From NCBI RefSeq assembly GCF_009687885.1, contig NZ_BLAF01000004.1, positions 247,260 to 311,259 of the forward strand: 64,000 bases of DNA, read 5' to 3'. Shown here one piece after another: positions 7,277-17,933 of this stretch. Origin of the DNA: Acrocarpospora pleiomorpha (GTDB lineage Bacteria > Actinomycetota > Actinomycetes > Streptosporangiales > Streptosporangiaceae). How positions within the stretch are numbered: position 1 is the stretch's first letter; each line of letters starts with the position of its first letter. A program made the translations under genes and the position numbers. A model generated the notes under the pieces. That model was not told the DNA's origin. It worked only from the letters and a program-made list of their open reading frames with translations, and searched no databases.

Positions 7277-9664
7277 ATGGACCGCGCTGTGCCAGCCCGC
7301 TTGACCAGTACGCACTGGGGTGTCTTCGAGCCCGTCGTCGTCGATGGCGAGGTAGTCGAAGTATTGCCGTTCGAGCGAGATCCGGCGCCGTCGTACCTCG
7401 GTGCGTCCATCCGTGACGGGATGCTCGGTGACACCCGGGTCCGCTGTCCGATGGTGAGCGAGTCGTGGCTGCTCCGCAGTCCGCGGCGTGGTCCGGGCAG
7501 GCGCGGGGCGGGGCGATTCGTGCAGGTCTCCTGGGCTGAGGCGCTCGACCTCGTCGCCTGGGAACTTGACCGCGTGCGCACGTGTCACGGCAACACGGCG
7601 ATATACGCGGGCTCTTACGGATGGGCCTCCGCCGGCAGGTTCCATCACGCCCAGAGTCAGCTGCGACGGTTCATGAACCTCCTGGGAGGTGCGACGACGG
7701 CCAGGGGTGCGTACTCATTCGCCGCCGCCCAGGCCGTTCTTCCTCATGTCATCGGCTCCACGGACGGCTGCGTCGACGGCCACAGCGACTGGGACACGAT
7801 CATCGAGAACACCGATATGGTCCTCGCGTTCGGCGGGCTACCCGCGAAGAACGCCCAGGTCGGTTCAGGTGGGTTCGGTGAGCACCACACGCCCGGGCAC
7901 CTGCGGCGCGTAGCGGCCCGGGGGATCCGAGTCGTCAACGTGTCGCCACTCCGCGACGACTGCCCGGAGGAGCTCAACGCGCAGTGGGTGCCCGTCGTCC
8001 CCGGCTCGGACCTCGCCCTGGTGTTGGCACTATGCCACACGCTCGTAGTCGAGGGCCTGTACGACCGCGACTTCACGGCGACGCGCTGCGTGGGATTCGA
8101 CGAGTTCAGGGCCTACTTGGTGGGCGCGGTGGACGGGGTCTCGAAGGACGCACGATGGGCCGGCGCTCACACAGGCGTGGGGGCGGAGGACATCGTCGCC
8201 TTGGCGCGTTCCCTGGCCGGCGGCCGCTCGATGGTGATGATGGCCTGGGCTCTCCAGCGCGGGGAGAACGGGGAGTCGATGTGCTGGGCAGTGGTGGCGC
8301 TGGCCTGCCTGATCGGCCAGATCGGTCTGCCCGGAGGCGGCTTCGGGATCGGATACTCCGCTGTCAACGGTCCTGGGAACGGTCGCAGGCGGGTGCGCTG
8401 GCCGTCGCTTCCACAGGGACTCAACCCCGTCACCGAGAGCATCCCCGTCGCCCGGATCGCCGATGCCTTGCTGGACCCCGGCGGGCGCTACGAGTACGGC
8501 GGACGGAAGCACACCTATCCGGACATCCGCCTGGTGTACTGGGCCGGGGGGAATCCGTTCCACCACCACCAGGACCTGGGCCGCCTGGCTGAGGCTTTCC
8601 AGCGGCCCGAGACCGTGGTCGTGCACGACCTGCACTGGACCGCGACCGCGAAGCACGCCGACATCGTCCTGCCTGTCGCCTCGGCACTCGAACGCAACGA
8701 TCTCGGCGCTTCGGGACGTGACAACTACCTCATAGCCATGGCCCAGGCTCTGCCCGCGCTTGCCTCATCCCGGACCGATTTCGACATCTTCACAGAACTG
8801 GCCGGTCGGCTCGGTTTCGGGGACGCGTTCACCGAGGGTCGCGACGAGAAAGCGTGGCTGCGGCATCTGTACGGCCGGTTTCAGGAGTCCGTGGACTTTC
8901 CCACGCCGTCGTTCAGCGAATTCTGGCGGCGCGGCTGGCTGAGCGTTCCTGACGAGCCGGCTGACACAGTCCTCTTCGGACAATTCATCAGTGACCCGGG
9001 CGGCGCGCCGCTCAATACGCCGTCCGGGCGTATCGAGCTTTTCTCCCAGACTGTGGCCGGCTTCGGCTATCCGGAGATCCCTGGCCGGGCGCACTGGAGG
9101 GAGCCCACCGAGTGGCTCAACGGTCCCGGTGCCACGACGTACCCGCTGCATCTGATCAGCAATCAGCCGGCCACCCGCCTGCACAGTCAGCTGGACGCCG
9201 GATCCGTCAGCGCCGCCGCGAAGATCAGGAATCGCGAGCCGATCCGATTGAATCCGGGAGACGCCTCGGCGCGAGGTATCTCACCTGGTGACGTCGTGCT
9301 GGTCCGAAACGAACGGGGCAGCTGCTTCGCCGGCGCGGTCCTGGACGACGCGGTGAGACAGGGGGTCGTGCACCTCGCCACCGGTGCCTGGTTCGACCCC
9401 GTCGATCCGGCGACGGCGGGATCGCCCTGCGCGCACGGCAACCCGAATGTGCTCACCCTCGACAAGGGCACGACGCGGTTGGGGCAGGCGCCGATAGCCA
9501 TGAGCTGCCTCGTCGAGGTCGAACGGTTTGACGCTGAGCCCCCGGCGGTTCGCGCCTGGCTGCCACCCCCACCTGCCGACCGCGGTGTCCGTTTGGCCGA
9601 TGCGATCGCGGCTCGGCTCAACGAGGGACCGAGCCGGCCACTCACCTCATCCACGACCGATTGA
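7277..9664 (+). CDS. molybdopterin S-/N-oxide reductase (BisC/TorA/DMSO reductase family)
   Basis: A 795-residue molybdenum enzyme with bis-MGD folds throughout (ADIVLPVASALERND, LHLISNQPATRLHSQLD). The segment SYGWASAGR at 113-121 matches the DMSO/TMAO reductase region in which the Ser (here 118) ligates Mo. There is no twin-arginine signal peptide and no N-terminal Cys cluster, so it is a cytoplasmic, Fe-S-free enzyme like biotin sulfoxide reductase. Likely reaction: two-electron reduction of an S-oxide or N-oxide. ATG 7277 follows CTAGGA. Placed between importer and monooxygenase, it probably acts on the imported compound or an intermediate; the substrate is not known. Confidence 0.87.
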   Translation: MDRAVPARLTSTHWGVFEPVVVDGEVVEVLPFERDPAPSYLGASIRDGMLGDTRVRCPMVSESWLLRSPRRGPGRRGAGRFVQVSWAEALDLVAWELDRVRTCHGNTAIYAGSYGWASAGRFHHAQSQLRRFMNLLGGATTARGAYSFAAAQAVLPHVIGSTDGCVDGHSDWDTIIENTDMVLAFGGLPAKNAQVGSGGFGEHHTPGHLRRVAARGIRVVNVSPLRDDCPEELNAQWVPVVPGSDLALVLALCHTLVVEGLYDRDFTATRCVGFDEFRAYLVGAVDGVSKDARWAGAHTGVGAEDIVALARSLAGGRSMVMMAWALQRGENGESMCWAVVALACLIGQIGLPGGGFGIGYSAVNGPGNGRRRVRWPSLPQGLNPVTESIPVARIADALLDPGGRYEYGGRKHTYPDIRLVYWAGGNPFHHHQDLGRLAEAFQRPETVVVHDLHWTATAKHADIVLPVASALERNDLGASGRDNYLIAMAQALPALASSRTDFDIFTELAGRLGFGDAFTEGRDEKAWLRHLYGRFQESVDFPTPSFSEFWRRGWLSVPDEPADTVLFGQFISDPGGAPLNTPSGRIELFSQTVAGFGYPEIPGRAHWREPTEWLNGPGATTYPLHLISNQPATRLHSQLDAGSVSAAAKIRNREPIRLNPGDASARGISPGDVVLVRNERGSCFAGAVLDDAVRQGVVHLATGAWFDPVDPATAGSPCAHGNPNVLTLDKGTTRLGQAPIAMSCLVEVERFDAEPPAVRAWLPPPPADRGVRLADAIAARLNEGPSRPLTSSTTD

Positions 9665-9679
9665 GCGGGAACGAACGCC

Positions 9680-11011
9680 ATGACGAAGAACAGAGAACAG
9701 TTGCACCTGAACCTCTTCCCCATGGGAGTGGGACACCACGAGGCGGCCTGGCGTCATCCGGTTTCCACGCCGGCGCGGATCCTGGACCCGCGTTACTATC
9801 ACGAACTGGCGCAGCTCGCGGAGCGCGGACTGTTCGACTCCATCTTCTTCGGTGACATCTTGGCCCTCGGCCACCGGATCAAACACAACGTGCACACGGT
9901 CCTTGAACCGATCACCCTGCTCTCGTCCATCTCCGCGGTCACCGAGCGGGTGGGACTGATCGGGACGGCCTCCACCACGTTCAACCTGCCCTACAACCTG
10001 GCCCGCATGTTCGCGTCCCTGGATCACCTCAGCTCCGGGCGCGCGGGCTGGAACATCGTGACCTCGAGCGCGGACCCGCTGGAGGCCCAGAACTTCGGGC
10101 TGGAAGTCAACGTCGACCACGCGGAACGCTACGAGGTGGCCACCGAGTTCGTCGATGTCGTGGTCGGCCTGTGGAACTCGTGGGAGCCTGACGCCCTGGT
10201 CATGGACAAGGCATCGGGCGTCTTCGCCGATCCGGCAAAGGTCCGCTCGCTGGATCATCAGGGCAAGCATTTCCGTGTGCGCGGGCCGCTGAATGTGCCC
10301 CGGTCGCCCCAGGGATCGCCGCTTCTGGTCCAGGCGGGCTCCTCGCCGGCGGGCAGAACTCTGGCCGCGTCCCGCGCACACGCCATCTTCACCGCACAGC
10401 AGTCGATGGAGGAGTCGCGCGAGTTCCGCCTCGACATTCACCGCCGCGCTGCCGCGTTCGGCCGGCGGCCGGCGGAGGTGACGATCTTGCCAGGGCTGGT
10501 GCCGATCGTGGCGCCGACGGTCGCCGAGGCACAGGAGCTCGTTCGTGAGCTCAACGAATTGATCGTGGTGGACTACGCGTTGGCTCAGCTGTCCGTGCAA
10601 CTGGAGGTCGACCTGATCGGCTCCGAGCTTGACGCGAAGGTGCCTCCGCTACCGGATGTCGAGCATGTGCGCGGCAACCGAAGTCGCTTCGTGATGCTCA
10701 GGGACCTTATCGAAGCGGAGCGGCCGACCGTGCGCGAGCTGATCACACGCATCGGCGGGCTGAGAGGCCACGGTGTGGTCGTCGGCACGCCGCAGATGAT
10801 CGCGGACCACATGCACACCTGGTTCGAGGAGGGCGCCGCCGACGGATTCAACCTGCTCGGAGCCCTGCAACCCACGATCGTCGAGTCCTTCGTCAAGGAG
10901 GTGGTGCCGCTGCTTCAGGACCGAGGGATATTCCGCACCGAGTACGCCACCAGCACCCTGCGAGGGCACTACGGAGCGGACTCGTCGGCACGTCAGGCGG
11001 TCCGGGGGTGA
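9680..11011 (+). CDS. LLM-class flavin monooxygenase, NtaA/SnaA/DszA family
   Basis: A 443-residue TIM-barrel FMNH2-dependent monooxygenase. The family-specific opening (LHLNLFPMGVGHHEAAWRHP), RGLFDSIFFGD, SGRAGWNIVTS and the later LVQAGSSPAGR segments are all present. Relatives split C-N or C-S bonds in nitrilotriacetate, dibenzothiophene sulfone and modified cysteines, or oxidise heterocycles. Reduced FMN can come from the reductases at 599-1674, which supports a two-component system. The gene lies 15 nt after the Mo-enzyme and couples to the CoA ligase. Family firm, substrate unknown. Confidence 0.9.
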   Translation: MTKNREQLHLNLFPMGVGHHEAAWRHPVSTPARILDPRYYHELAQLAERGLFDSIFFGDILALGHRIKHNVHTVLEPITLLSSISAVTERVGLIGTASTTFNLPYNLARMFASLDHLSSGRAGWNIVTSSADPLEAQNFGLEVNVDHAERYEVATEFVDVVVGLWNSWEPDALVMDKASGVFADPAKVRSLDHQGKHFRVRGPLNVPRSPQGSPLLVQAGSSPAGRTLAASRAHAIFTAQQSMEESREFRLDIHRRAAAFGRRPAEVTILPGLVPIVAPTVAEAQELVRELNELIVVDYALAQLSVQLEVDLIGSELDAKVPPLPDVEHVRGNRSRFVMLRDLIEAERPTVRELITRIGGLRGHGVVVGTPQMIADHMHTWFEEGAADGFNLLGALQPTIVESFVKEVVPLLQDRGIFRTEYATSTLRGHYGADSSARQAVRG

Positions 11012-11013
11012 CC

Positions 11014-12552
<1,539 letters not shown>

Positions 12553-12574
12553 AACCGGGGCGACTCCAGCTGGG

Positions 12575-12919
12575 CTATTCCGCGGCGTTGTCGAAGTGCC
12601 GCATCGCCACCATCCCGTGGGTGTATGCCGCCCCCGCTCGCAGCGCGGCCGCGATGAAGACGGTCTCCGCAATCTCCTCCTCAGTCGCGCCGAGCTTCTT
12701 CAGCACGCCGGTATGTGAGGAGATGCAGAACTGGCACTGCGTGGTCAGGGCGACTCCGAGGGCTATCAGCTCGCGATACTTCGGCGGGATCGCGCCGTCC
12801 TTCCGACCGACGGTGCTGGCCATGAACGCCGAAAATGATGCCGCCTCCGCCGGTGCGGAACGGCGGAGCTGGGGCGTGTACGCGCGATCGGCGGCGTGCT
12901 CGTGAATGTCAGTGGTCAT
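12575..12919 (-). CDS. carboxymuconolactone decarboxylase/AhpD-like protein
   Basis: A 114-residue all-helical protein with the AhpD core CQFCISSHTG: a CxxC pair and the downstream His used for peroxidatic/thiol chemistry in this family. It lacks the decarboxylase-specific extensions, so an alkylhydroperoxidase-like redox role is more likely. The start at 12919 is chosen because GAGGAA lies just upstream on the coding strand. It is divergent from the metalloprotein at 13367 across a 447-bp region carrying two identical palindromes, and convergent with the CoA ligase (22-bp gap). Confidence 0.82.
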   Translation of the reverse strand: MTTDIHEHAADRAYTPQLRRSAPAEAASFSAFMASTVGRKDGAIPPKYRELIALGVALTTQCQFCISSHTGVLKKLGATEEEIAETVFIAAALRAGAAYTHGMVAMRHFDNAAE

Positions 12920-13087
12920 CGATTCCTCGTCTGGGGAGGGAGCCCGCCCTCTGTCGGGGGCCGGGCTCGAATCTGGGCGTGAGAGATCTCTCAGAGGTCC
13001 GACGGCGGGTATCACCAGCGTTTCCGAAGGATCCGGTCCGACTGTAGGTGGCTAGGTCACCCGAGCTGTAACCATCCGGGCTCATCC

Positions 13088-13100
13088 TCCGCATGGCGGA
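13088..13100. promoter_or_regulatory. candidate IclR operator, copy 1 (TCCGC-ATG-GCGGA)
   Basis: Perfect 5-3-5 palindrome in the divergent region between the AhpD-like and M29-like genes. Identical in all 13 bases to the copy at 13220-13232. Confidence 0.5.
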
Positions 13101-13219
13101 TAAGCAAGGTCCGCACAGGACCCGCGTGTGACTTTGCGTGATGGAATCTCCGTAAAGACAACCCTAGCTTTCCCCGTACGACGCCACGGCGCGCGTGGAG
13201 TTCTTTCGAGCACCTGAGA

Positions 13220-13232
13220 TCCGCATGGCGGA
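13220..13232. promoter_or_regulatory. candidate IclR operator, copy 2 (TCCGC-ATG-GCGGA)
   Basis: Second identical palindrome, 132 bp from the first and 135 bp upstream of the M29-like start. Pairs of such sites also occur upstream of both IclR genes. Confidence 0.5.
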
Positions 13233-13366
13233 CGATTGTGATGGAAATCGGTGTCGCCGCTTGCCGCGACCCGGTGGAGGCAATCACGCTTGGATCACTG
13301 TTGCGGCCGGCGCGATGCCCCTCGCCGCTCCTCATTTCTTTGTTCCCCTCACGAAAGTTGACGACG

Positions 13367-14857
13367 ATGAGCCTCAGTGACTCCCGCGAGGAGGACGGCC
13401 GGTCCTTCCCGTTCGCGCCCGGCAACGAGAAGATCCAGCCTGAGCTGGTTCCACAGGCTCGCTGTCCTCATCTGTCGGAGGTGACGCGGGTGGAGGAACT
13501 TCTTCCCTATTTCGAAAGTGTCGCGCGCCGGCCGTACAGCCCTGGACTCTGGCCTGCCTGGGACCTGAAGAAGGGGGAACGAGTCCTCCTCCGTGTCACC
13601 AACTGGCACGATCCCCTGGTTGTGGAGGCTGCCCGCCTCACCTTCGAAAAGTTCGGGGTCGAGTACACGATCGAGGTGGAGGAGAAGGGCCCGATCCCGG
13701 CGTGGCAGGGGCATGACGAGGTGGAGTACTACCTCGCCCGAACCCCGGAGCTCGCGCGCTGGATTGACGAGTGGGAGGAACTCGACAAGGCCGGCGCCTA
13801 CGACAAGATCATCATGGGATACGGCGGTCCGATCCTGCGCGACCGCCACGTCAAGATCCAGCGGTTCCCCTTCATCACCCGCGAGATGGTGGCGTCGCCG
13901 GCGCATCTGTTCCCGGCCGAGTTGCTGATCGCCATCGACGAGTGGACGTGGGCGGCAGTCCGCGAAGCGCGAACCGTGCGTATCACCGACCCTGAAGGCA
14001 CGGATCTGCGGTTCACCAACCATCACGCCTACTGGGACGAGAGTCGCTCTGTATACAGCCGCGAACACGTGGAGAAGTCCTACTCCAGCAACGTCGCGTA
14101 CGGCGAGACCTATCTGCCCGGCCACATCTGGGGCCGGCCGCACTTCCACATCCCGGAAGAGGACGGGACGGGTGTCATCGCCGGCACCATGAACCACATC
14201 GCGCCGTACCCGCGGATGGAGTTGCGGATCGAGAAGTCGAAGATCGTCGAGATCGTCGGTGGGGGAGAGTTCGGCGAGAAGCTACGCCAGGTCATGGCGG
14301 CCAACGCTCATGTCCAGTACCCGGGCTTCGGGACCACGGGACTGATGCAGTGGTGGGAGGCGTCGATCGGGACCAATCCCAAGGTGCACCGCCCCCGCGC
14401 CGGCTACGCGCAGGGCTACAACTGTGGCCTCTACGAGCGGACGCGCAGTGGCATCATCCACATCGGGTTCGGCACCGTGATCTCGGCGGACACGGAGCGG
14501 CAGGCGGCACGCGAGGGCCTGACGGTCGGCCACTGGCATGTGCACCTGAACTACCCCACTTACGTAGCCGAGGGCACGCCCCATGGTGACCGTGTCGTCA
14601 TCGAGAACGGCCGCCTCAAAGCCCTCGACGACCCCGCCATCCGGGCGATCGCGGCGAAGTACGGCGACCCTGACGAGTTGCTTCGCGAGGACTGGATCCC
14701 CGCTGTCCCGGGACTGAACCTGCCGGGCGACTATGACCGCGACTTCGCCTCGGACCCTATGGACTTCACCATGACCGAGCTCGATATCTGCCGTAAGTGG
14801 CACCCGCTGTTCATGCGCATGATCTCCGGTGACGGGTCCCCCAGCTGCCATGGATGA
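13367..14857 (+). CDS. M29-type/NicX-like metalloprotein (aminopeptidase or ring-cleaving dioxygenase fold)
   Basis: A 496-residue protein whose C-terminal half follows the layout of the M29 aminopeptidase / 2,5-dihydroxypyridine dioxygenase (NicX) superfamily: a (M)ELRIEKSKIVEIVGGGEFGE segment, then HIGFGT, then a His-rich HWHVHLNYPTY that could hold metal ligands. Members either hydrolyse peptides or use Fe(II) to open dihydroxypyridine rings. In this catabolic setting ring opening or amide cleavage is plausible, but I cannot decide from sequence alone. ATG 13367 is preceded only by a weak GAAAG; an upstream extension to 13238 is possible but not coding-like. Confidence 0.55.
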   Translation: MSLSDSREEDGRSFPFAPGNEKIQPELVPQARCPHLSEVTRVEELLPYFESVARRPYSPGLWPAWDLKKGERVLLRVTNWHDPLVVEAARLTFEKFGVEYTIEVEEKGPIPAWQGHDEVEYYLARTPELARWIDEWEELDKAGAYDKIIMGYGGPILRDRHVKIQRFPFITREMVASPAHLFPAELLIAIDEWTWAAVREARTVRITDPEGTDLRFTNHHAYWDESRSVYSREHVEKSYSSNVAYGETYLPGHIWGRPHFHIPEEDGTGVIAGTMNHIAPYPRMELRIEKSKIVEIVGGGEFGEKLRQVMAANAHVQYPGFGTTGLMQWWEASIGTNPKVHRPRAGYAQGYNCGLYERTRSGIIHIGFGTVISADTERQAAREGLTVGHWHVHLNYPTYVAEGTPHGDRVVIENGRLKALDDPAIRAIAAKYGDPDELLREDWIPAVPGLNLPGDYDRDFASDPMDFTMTELDICRKWHPLFMRMISGDGSPSCHG

Positions 14858-14871
14858 CGGGGCGGGTCCCT

Positions 14872-15630
14872 CTATCGCGCTGCCTGCGAGATGGCCTGTG
14901 CCGCCTCCAGAACCGCCCCGATGTGGGGGTGAGGTGAGAAACGGCTGGTCGGGCCCGAGAGCGTGATCGCCGCTTGCGGCTCGTGGGTTTCCCCCCACGT
15001 CACGGCAGCCGAGACGGCCGTCGATCCGGGGATCCTCTGACCTCGCGAAATACAGTATCGATCGCGGATCGTCTTCTCGATGGCTCCGGTCATCGCGCTG
15101 AGCGTGGCCGCGGTGGGGTTGTTGAGCAGCCCGCGCAATGCCCTGTCCAAGCCCTCGTACCCGTGTCGATGACGCAGGGCTGTGAGGAACACCATACTTG
15201 TCGCCCCGGCGCGTATGGGGATCGGCTGATGCAGGGTCTCGCTGTACCCCAGGGGGTGCAGCGCCGCCAGGGACTCGACGCAGGTGAACTCGGCCGAGTT
15301 GACCGGTACGTACAGCCCTACCGACTCCCCGTTGGCGGCGCCGCGCAACCTCCGCATCGGACCGATAGCGGCGGTGATCAGCCTCGAGTTCAGCGGGGGC
15401 CTGACCTGGAGGTCGCGGAAGAGCGGCCCGGCGATCGTCCTCCTGCCGGATCTCTGCAGCGCGCCGGTCCGCTCAAGTGCCTCCAGTAAGCGGTACACCG
15501 AGGCGCGGCTGATTCCGACCCGAGCGGCAAGCTGCGTCGGGGTGGGAGGGTCTTCGGCGGTGAGCACGATCCGCAGGATCGCGATCGCCTTCTCCACCGA
15601 CTGAACGGTCTCCTTCCCTTGGCCCGGCAT
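14872..15630 (-). CDS. IclR-family transcriptional regulator 1
   Basis: A 252-residue regulator. The N-terminal winged helix-turn-helix includes TQLAARVGISRASVYRLLEAL; the C-terminal effector domain carries the IclR pattern (GESVGLYVPVNSAEF, RAGATSMVFLTAL). The start at 15630 (ATG) is preferred because GGGAGGG lies upstream; GTG 15660 is an in-frame alternative. Divergent from hyuA with a site pair in between (15679-15689 and 15755-15765), the usual arrangement for local control plus autoregulation. The effector is unknown, presumably the imported compound or an early intermediate. Confidence 0.88.
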   Translation of the reverse strand: MPGQGKETVQSVEKAIAILRIVLTAEDPPTPTQLAARVGISRASVYRLLEALERTGALQRSGRRTIAGPLFRDLQVRPPLNSRLITAAIGPMRRLRGAANGESVGLYVPVNSAEFTCVESLAALHPLGYSETLHQPIPIRAGATSMVFLTALRHRHGYEGLDRALRGLLNNPTAATLSAMTGAIEKTIRDRYCISRGQRIPGSTAVSAAVTWGETHEPQAAITLSGPTSRFSPHPHIGAVLEAAQAISQAAR

Positions 15631-15678
15631 CGGTTCGCGCCCTCCCCTTGTGAAGCGCACCCATGTGCCTGGTGGTGT

Positions 15679-15689
15679 CCGCTCTGCGT
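15679..15689. promoter_or_regulatory. candidate IclR operator near iclR-1 (CCGC-TCT-GCGT)
   Basis: One mismatch to CCGC-N3-GCGG, 49 bp upstream of the ATG of IclR regulator 1; consistent with autoregulation. Confidence 0.4.
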
Positions 15690-15754
15690 ACGCTCATCTA
15701 GATGGGCCTACGCCATATGTGTCAATACCCAGGCAAAGAACAACAAAATTTCGT

Positions 15755-15765
15755 CCTCTATGCGG
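15755..15765. promoter_or_regulatory. candidate IclR operator near hyuA (CCTC-TAT-GCGG)
   Basis: One mismatch to CCGC-N3-GCGG, about 100 bp upstream of hyuA in an A-rich stretch; its core TATGCGGA matches the site at 381-391. Confidence 0.4.
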
Positions 15766-15863
15766 ACGGCAGTCACGGGCATGTTGACGCCATTCCAGTT
15801 CGCTGAGCATCCTTCCGGCAGGTCCCGTCATAGTGGCGGGGCTGGAGAGCGACAGGTAGACAG

Positions 15864-17933
15864 TTGAGCTTTGCAAAGGCAGGAGCAAGGTCCTTCCGAC
15901 TCGGCGTGGACATCGGTGGCACGTTCACCGACGCGGTGCTCATCGAGGAATCAACCGGCAAGACCATCAATCTGAAGGTGCCTTCGTCGAGGTCGGCACC
16001 GTGGAAGCCGGTTCTTGAGGTGATCGATCGCCTCGCCGGGGAGCATGGCGTCCAGCCGCACGAGATCACATACTTCGTTCACGGGACGACCTTGGCGACC
16101 AACACCCTCATCGAGCGCAACGGCGCGCGCACGGGTCTTCTGGTCACCCGCGGCTTCCGTGACCTCATGGAGCTCGGCCGAGTCCGCATGGATGATCTGC
16201 TCGACTTCGCGATCGAGGCCCAACTCCCGCTTGTCTCCCGTAACGACGTCGTCGAGATCGACGAACGAATCCTCGCCGACGGCACGGTGGACATCCCCCT
16301 GAAGCCGGCCCAGGTCAGGGACGCCGGTCGCGCCCTGGTCGACGACGGCGCCGAGGCGCTGGCCGTCTGTTTTCTCCACTCCTACCGCTATCCCGCACAC
16401 GAGCAAGCCGCGGGCGCGGAACTGAGGATGGACCTTGAGGATTTCTACGTGGCGGTCTCCTCCGAGATCTGGCCCGAGCTCTCGGAGTACGAGCGAGGCA
16501 TCGTAGCCGTCATCGAAGCCTACGTGGGCAAGCGGATGGCGGCCTACTTCCGGGACCTGACAGCGGGTCTGCGTGACAAGGGCGTCACGGCGAACATGCT
16601 GGTGACACGTTCCAACGGCGGCGTCATGACCGCCGAGACGGCGGCGAGTTCGGCAGCGGAGACTCTCCTGTCCGGTCCGGCCTCCGGTGTGGTGGGCGCC
16701 TCCTACTCCGGCCATGTCGCCGGGGTCGCCAAGATCGTTGCTTTCGACATGGGCGGGACCAGCGCCGAGGTTTCGGTGATCGATGGGGACCCGGTGCTGA
16801 GCAACGAGAGTCGCGTCGGGGGCTTCCCGGCCGTCATGCCCGCTGTCGACGTGGACTCGGTCGGTGCGGGGGGCGGCTCCATCGCCTGGATCGACGCCGG
16901 TGGCGTACTGAAGGTCGGTCCGCGCAGCGCGGGCTCGGAGCCCGGACCGGTATGCCTCGGCCGGGGTGGCACCGAGGTCACGGTCACGGACGCATACGTC
17001 GAGTTGGGCATCATCGACCCCGATCGTTTCCTCGGCGGCGAACTGAAACTGCGGCGGGATCTGAGTCACGTCGCGCTCGAAGCGCTCGGCGCTCGGCTTG
17101 GCGTCAGCGCGGTCGACGCGGCCGACGCCATCGTGCAGGTCGCGACGACCAACATGTACGCGGGCCTGGTCCCTCTCGCGGCCAAGAAGGGCATCGAACT
17201 GGCGGACTTCGCGATGCTGCCCTATGGCGGCGCGGGGCCCACGCATGCCTGCATGCTCGCGGAGGAGACGGGGATCCGCCGGGTGGTCGTCCCGCCCGCG
17301 CCCGGAACGCTGTGTGCTCTCGGGGCCTTGACCACGGACATCAAAACGCACTACGTCCGCAGCGTCTACGACAAGCTCGAGGATGTCCGACGGGAGGACA
17401 TGGTCGAGGCGGTGCGCACCATGGAGACAGAAGCCCGCGCCTGGCTGTCTGGCCAGAACCTTGAGACGACCGGCGTAGAGGTTCAATCCAGCGCCGACAT
17501 CCGTTACGTCGGACAGGGCTTCTACCTGAACGTGCCATGGCCGGCCGGGGACGGCCCCGCGGACCTGACCGCGCTCCAGGAGGCGTTTCACCAGCGCCAC
17601 GAGCGGTTGTTCCGCTACTCCGACCCGGCATCACCGATCGAGATACTCGCCGTGCGCCTGCAGATCGTGGGAACGATCGCACGACCGCCGGCCCCCGCGA
17701 GGCCACTCGCCCGAGAACACCACGATCGGGTCCAGCGCACCCGCAAGGTTTACTCCAAGGGGGAGTACCTGGATGCCTCCGTGCACGCCAGGGAAGATCT
17801 ACGGCCCGGCGAGTTGCTGCCTGGACCGTGCGTCGTCGAGCAGTACGACACGACGACCTATGTAACCGCTGCCTACGAAGCGACGGTCGACGACGCCTTC
17901 AATCTCGTGATCACCGAGAAGGGGAGCAAGTGA
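15864..17933 (+). CDS. hyuA: hydantoinase/oxoprolinase subunit A
   Basis: A 689-residue ATP-binding subunit of the hydantoinase A/5-oxoprolinase/acetone carboxylase family. The acetate-kinase-fold phosphate motif is visible at the N-terminus (LGVDIGGTFTDAVL), followed by FVHGTTLATNTLIERNGA and, mid-protein, VAFDMGGTSAEVS. With subunit B it would open a cyclic amide or imide ring (hydantoin, 5-oxoproline or similar) using ATP. TTG 15864 is the only start compatible with the conserved N-terminus. Coupled to hyuB by TGATG. The exact ring is not determinable; heterocycle ring-opening fits the neighbours. Confidence 0.9.
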   Translation: MSFAKAGARSFRLGVDIGGTFTDAVLIEESTGKTINLKVPSSRSAPWKPVLEVIDRLAGEHGVQPHEITYFVHGTTLATNTLIERNGARTGLLVTRGFRDLMELGRVRMDDLLDFAIEAQLPLVSRNDVVEIDERILADGTVDIPLKPAQVRDAGRALVDDGAEALAVCFLHSYRYPAHEQAAGAELRMDLEDFYVAVSSEIWPELSEYERGIVAVIEAYVGKRMAAYFRDLTAGLRDKGVTANMLVTRSNGGVMTAETAASSAAETLLSGPASGVVGASYSGHVAGVAKIVAFDMGGTSAEVSVIDGDPVLSNESRVGGFPAVMPAVDVDSVGAGGGSIAWIDAGGVLKVGPRSAGSEPGPVCLGRGGTEVTVTDAYVELGIIDPDRFLGGELKLRRDLSHVALEALGARLGVSAVDAADAIVQVATTNMYAGLVPLAAKKGIELADFAMLPYGGAGPTHACMLAEETGIRRVVVPPAPGTLCALGALTTDIKTHYVRSVYDKLEDVRREDMVEAVRTMETEARAWLSGQNLETTGVEVQSSADIRYVGQGFYLNVPWPAGDGPADLTALQEAFHQRHERLFRYSDPASPIEILAVRLQIVGTIARPPAPARPLAREHHDRVQRTRKVYSKGEYLDASVHAREDLRPGELLPGPCVVEQYDTTTYVTAAYEATVDDAFNLVITEKGSK

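Larger units (their letters stand above)
12920..13366. promoter_or_regulatory. 447-bp divergent control region with two identical palindromes
   Basis: No gene is supported here. The region separates the AhpD-like gene from the M29-like gene and holds TCCGCATGGCGGA at 13088-13100 and again at 13220-13232. One copy lies nearer each gene, as expected for an operator serving two divergent promoters. I could not fix -10/-35 elements with confidence. Confidence 0.55.

Noticed and set aside
15951-17600. 549-codon antisense frame within hyuA
   Set aside because: Mirror of a conserved gene; no ribosome binding site or recognisable family.
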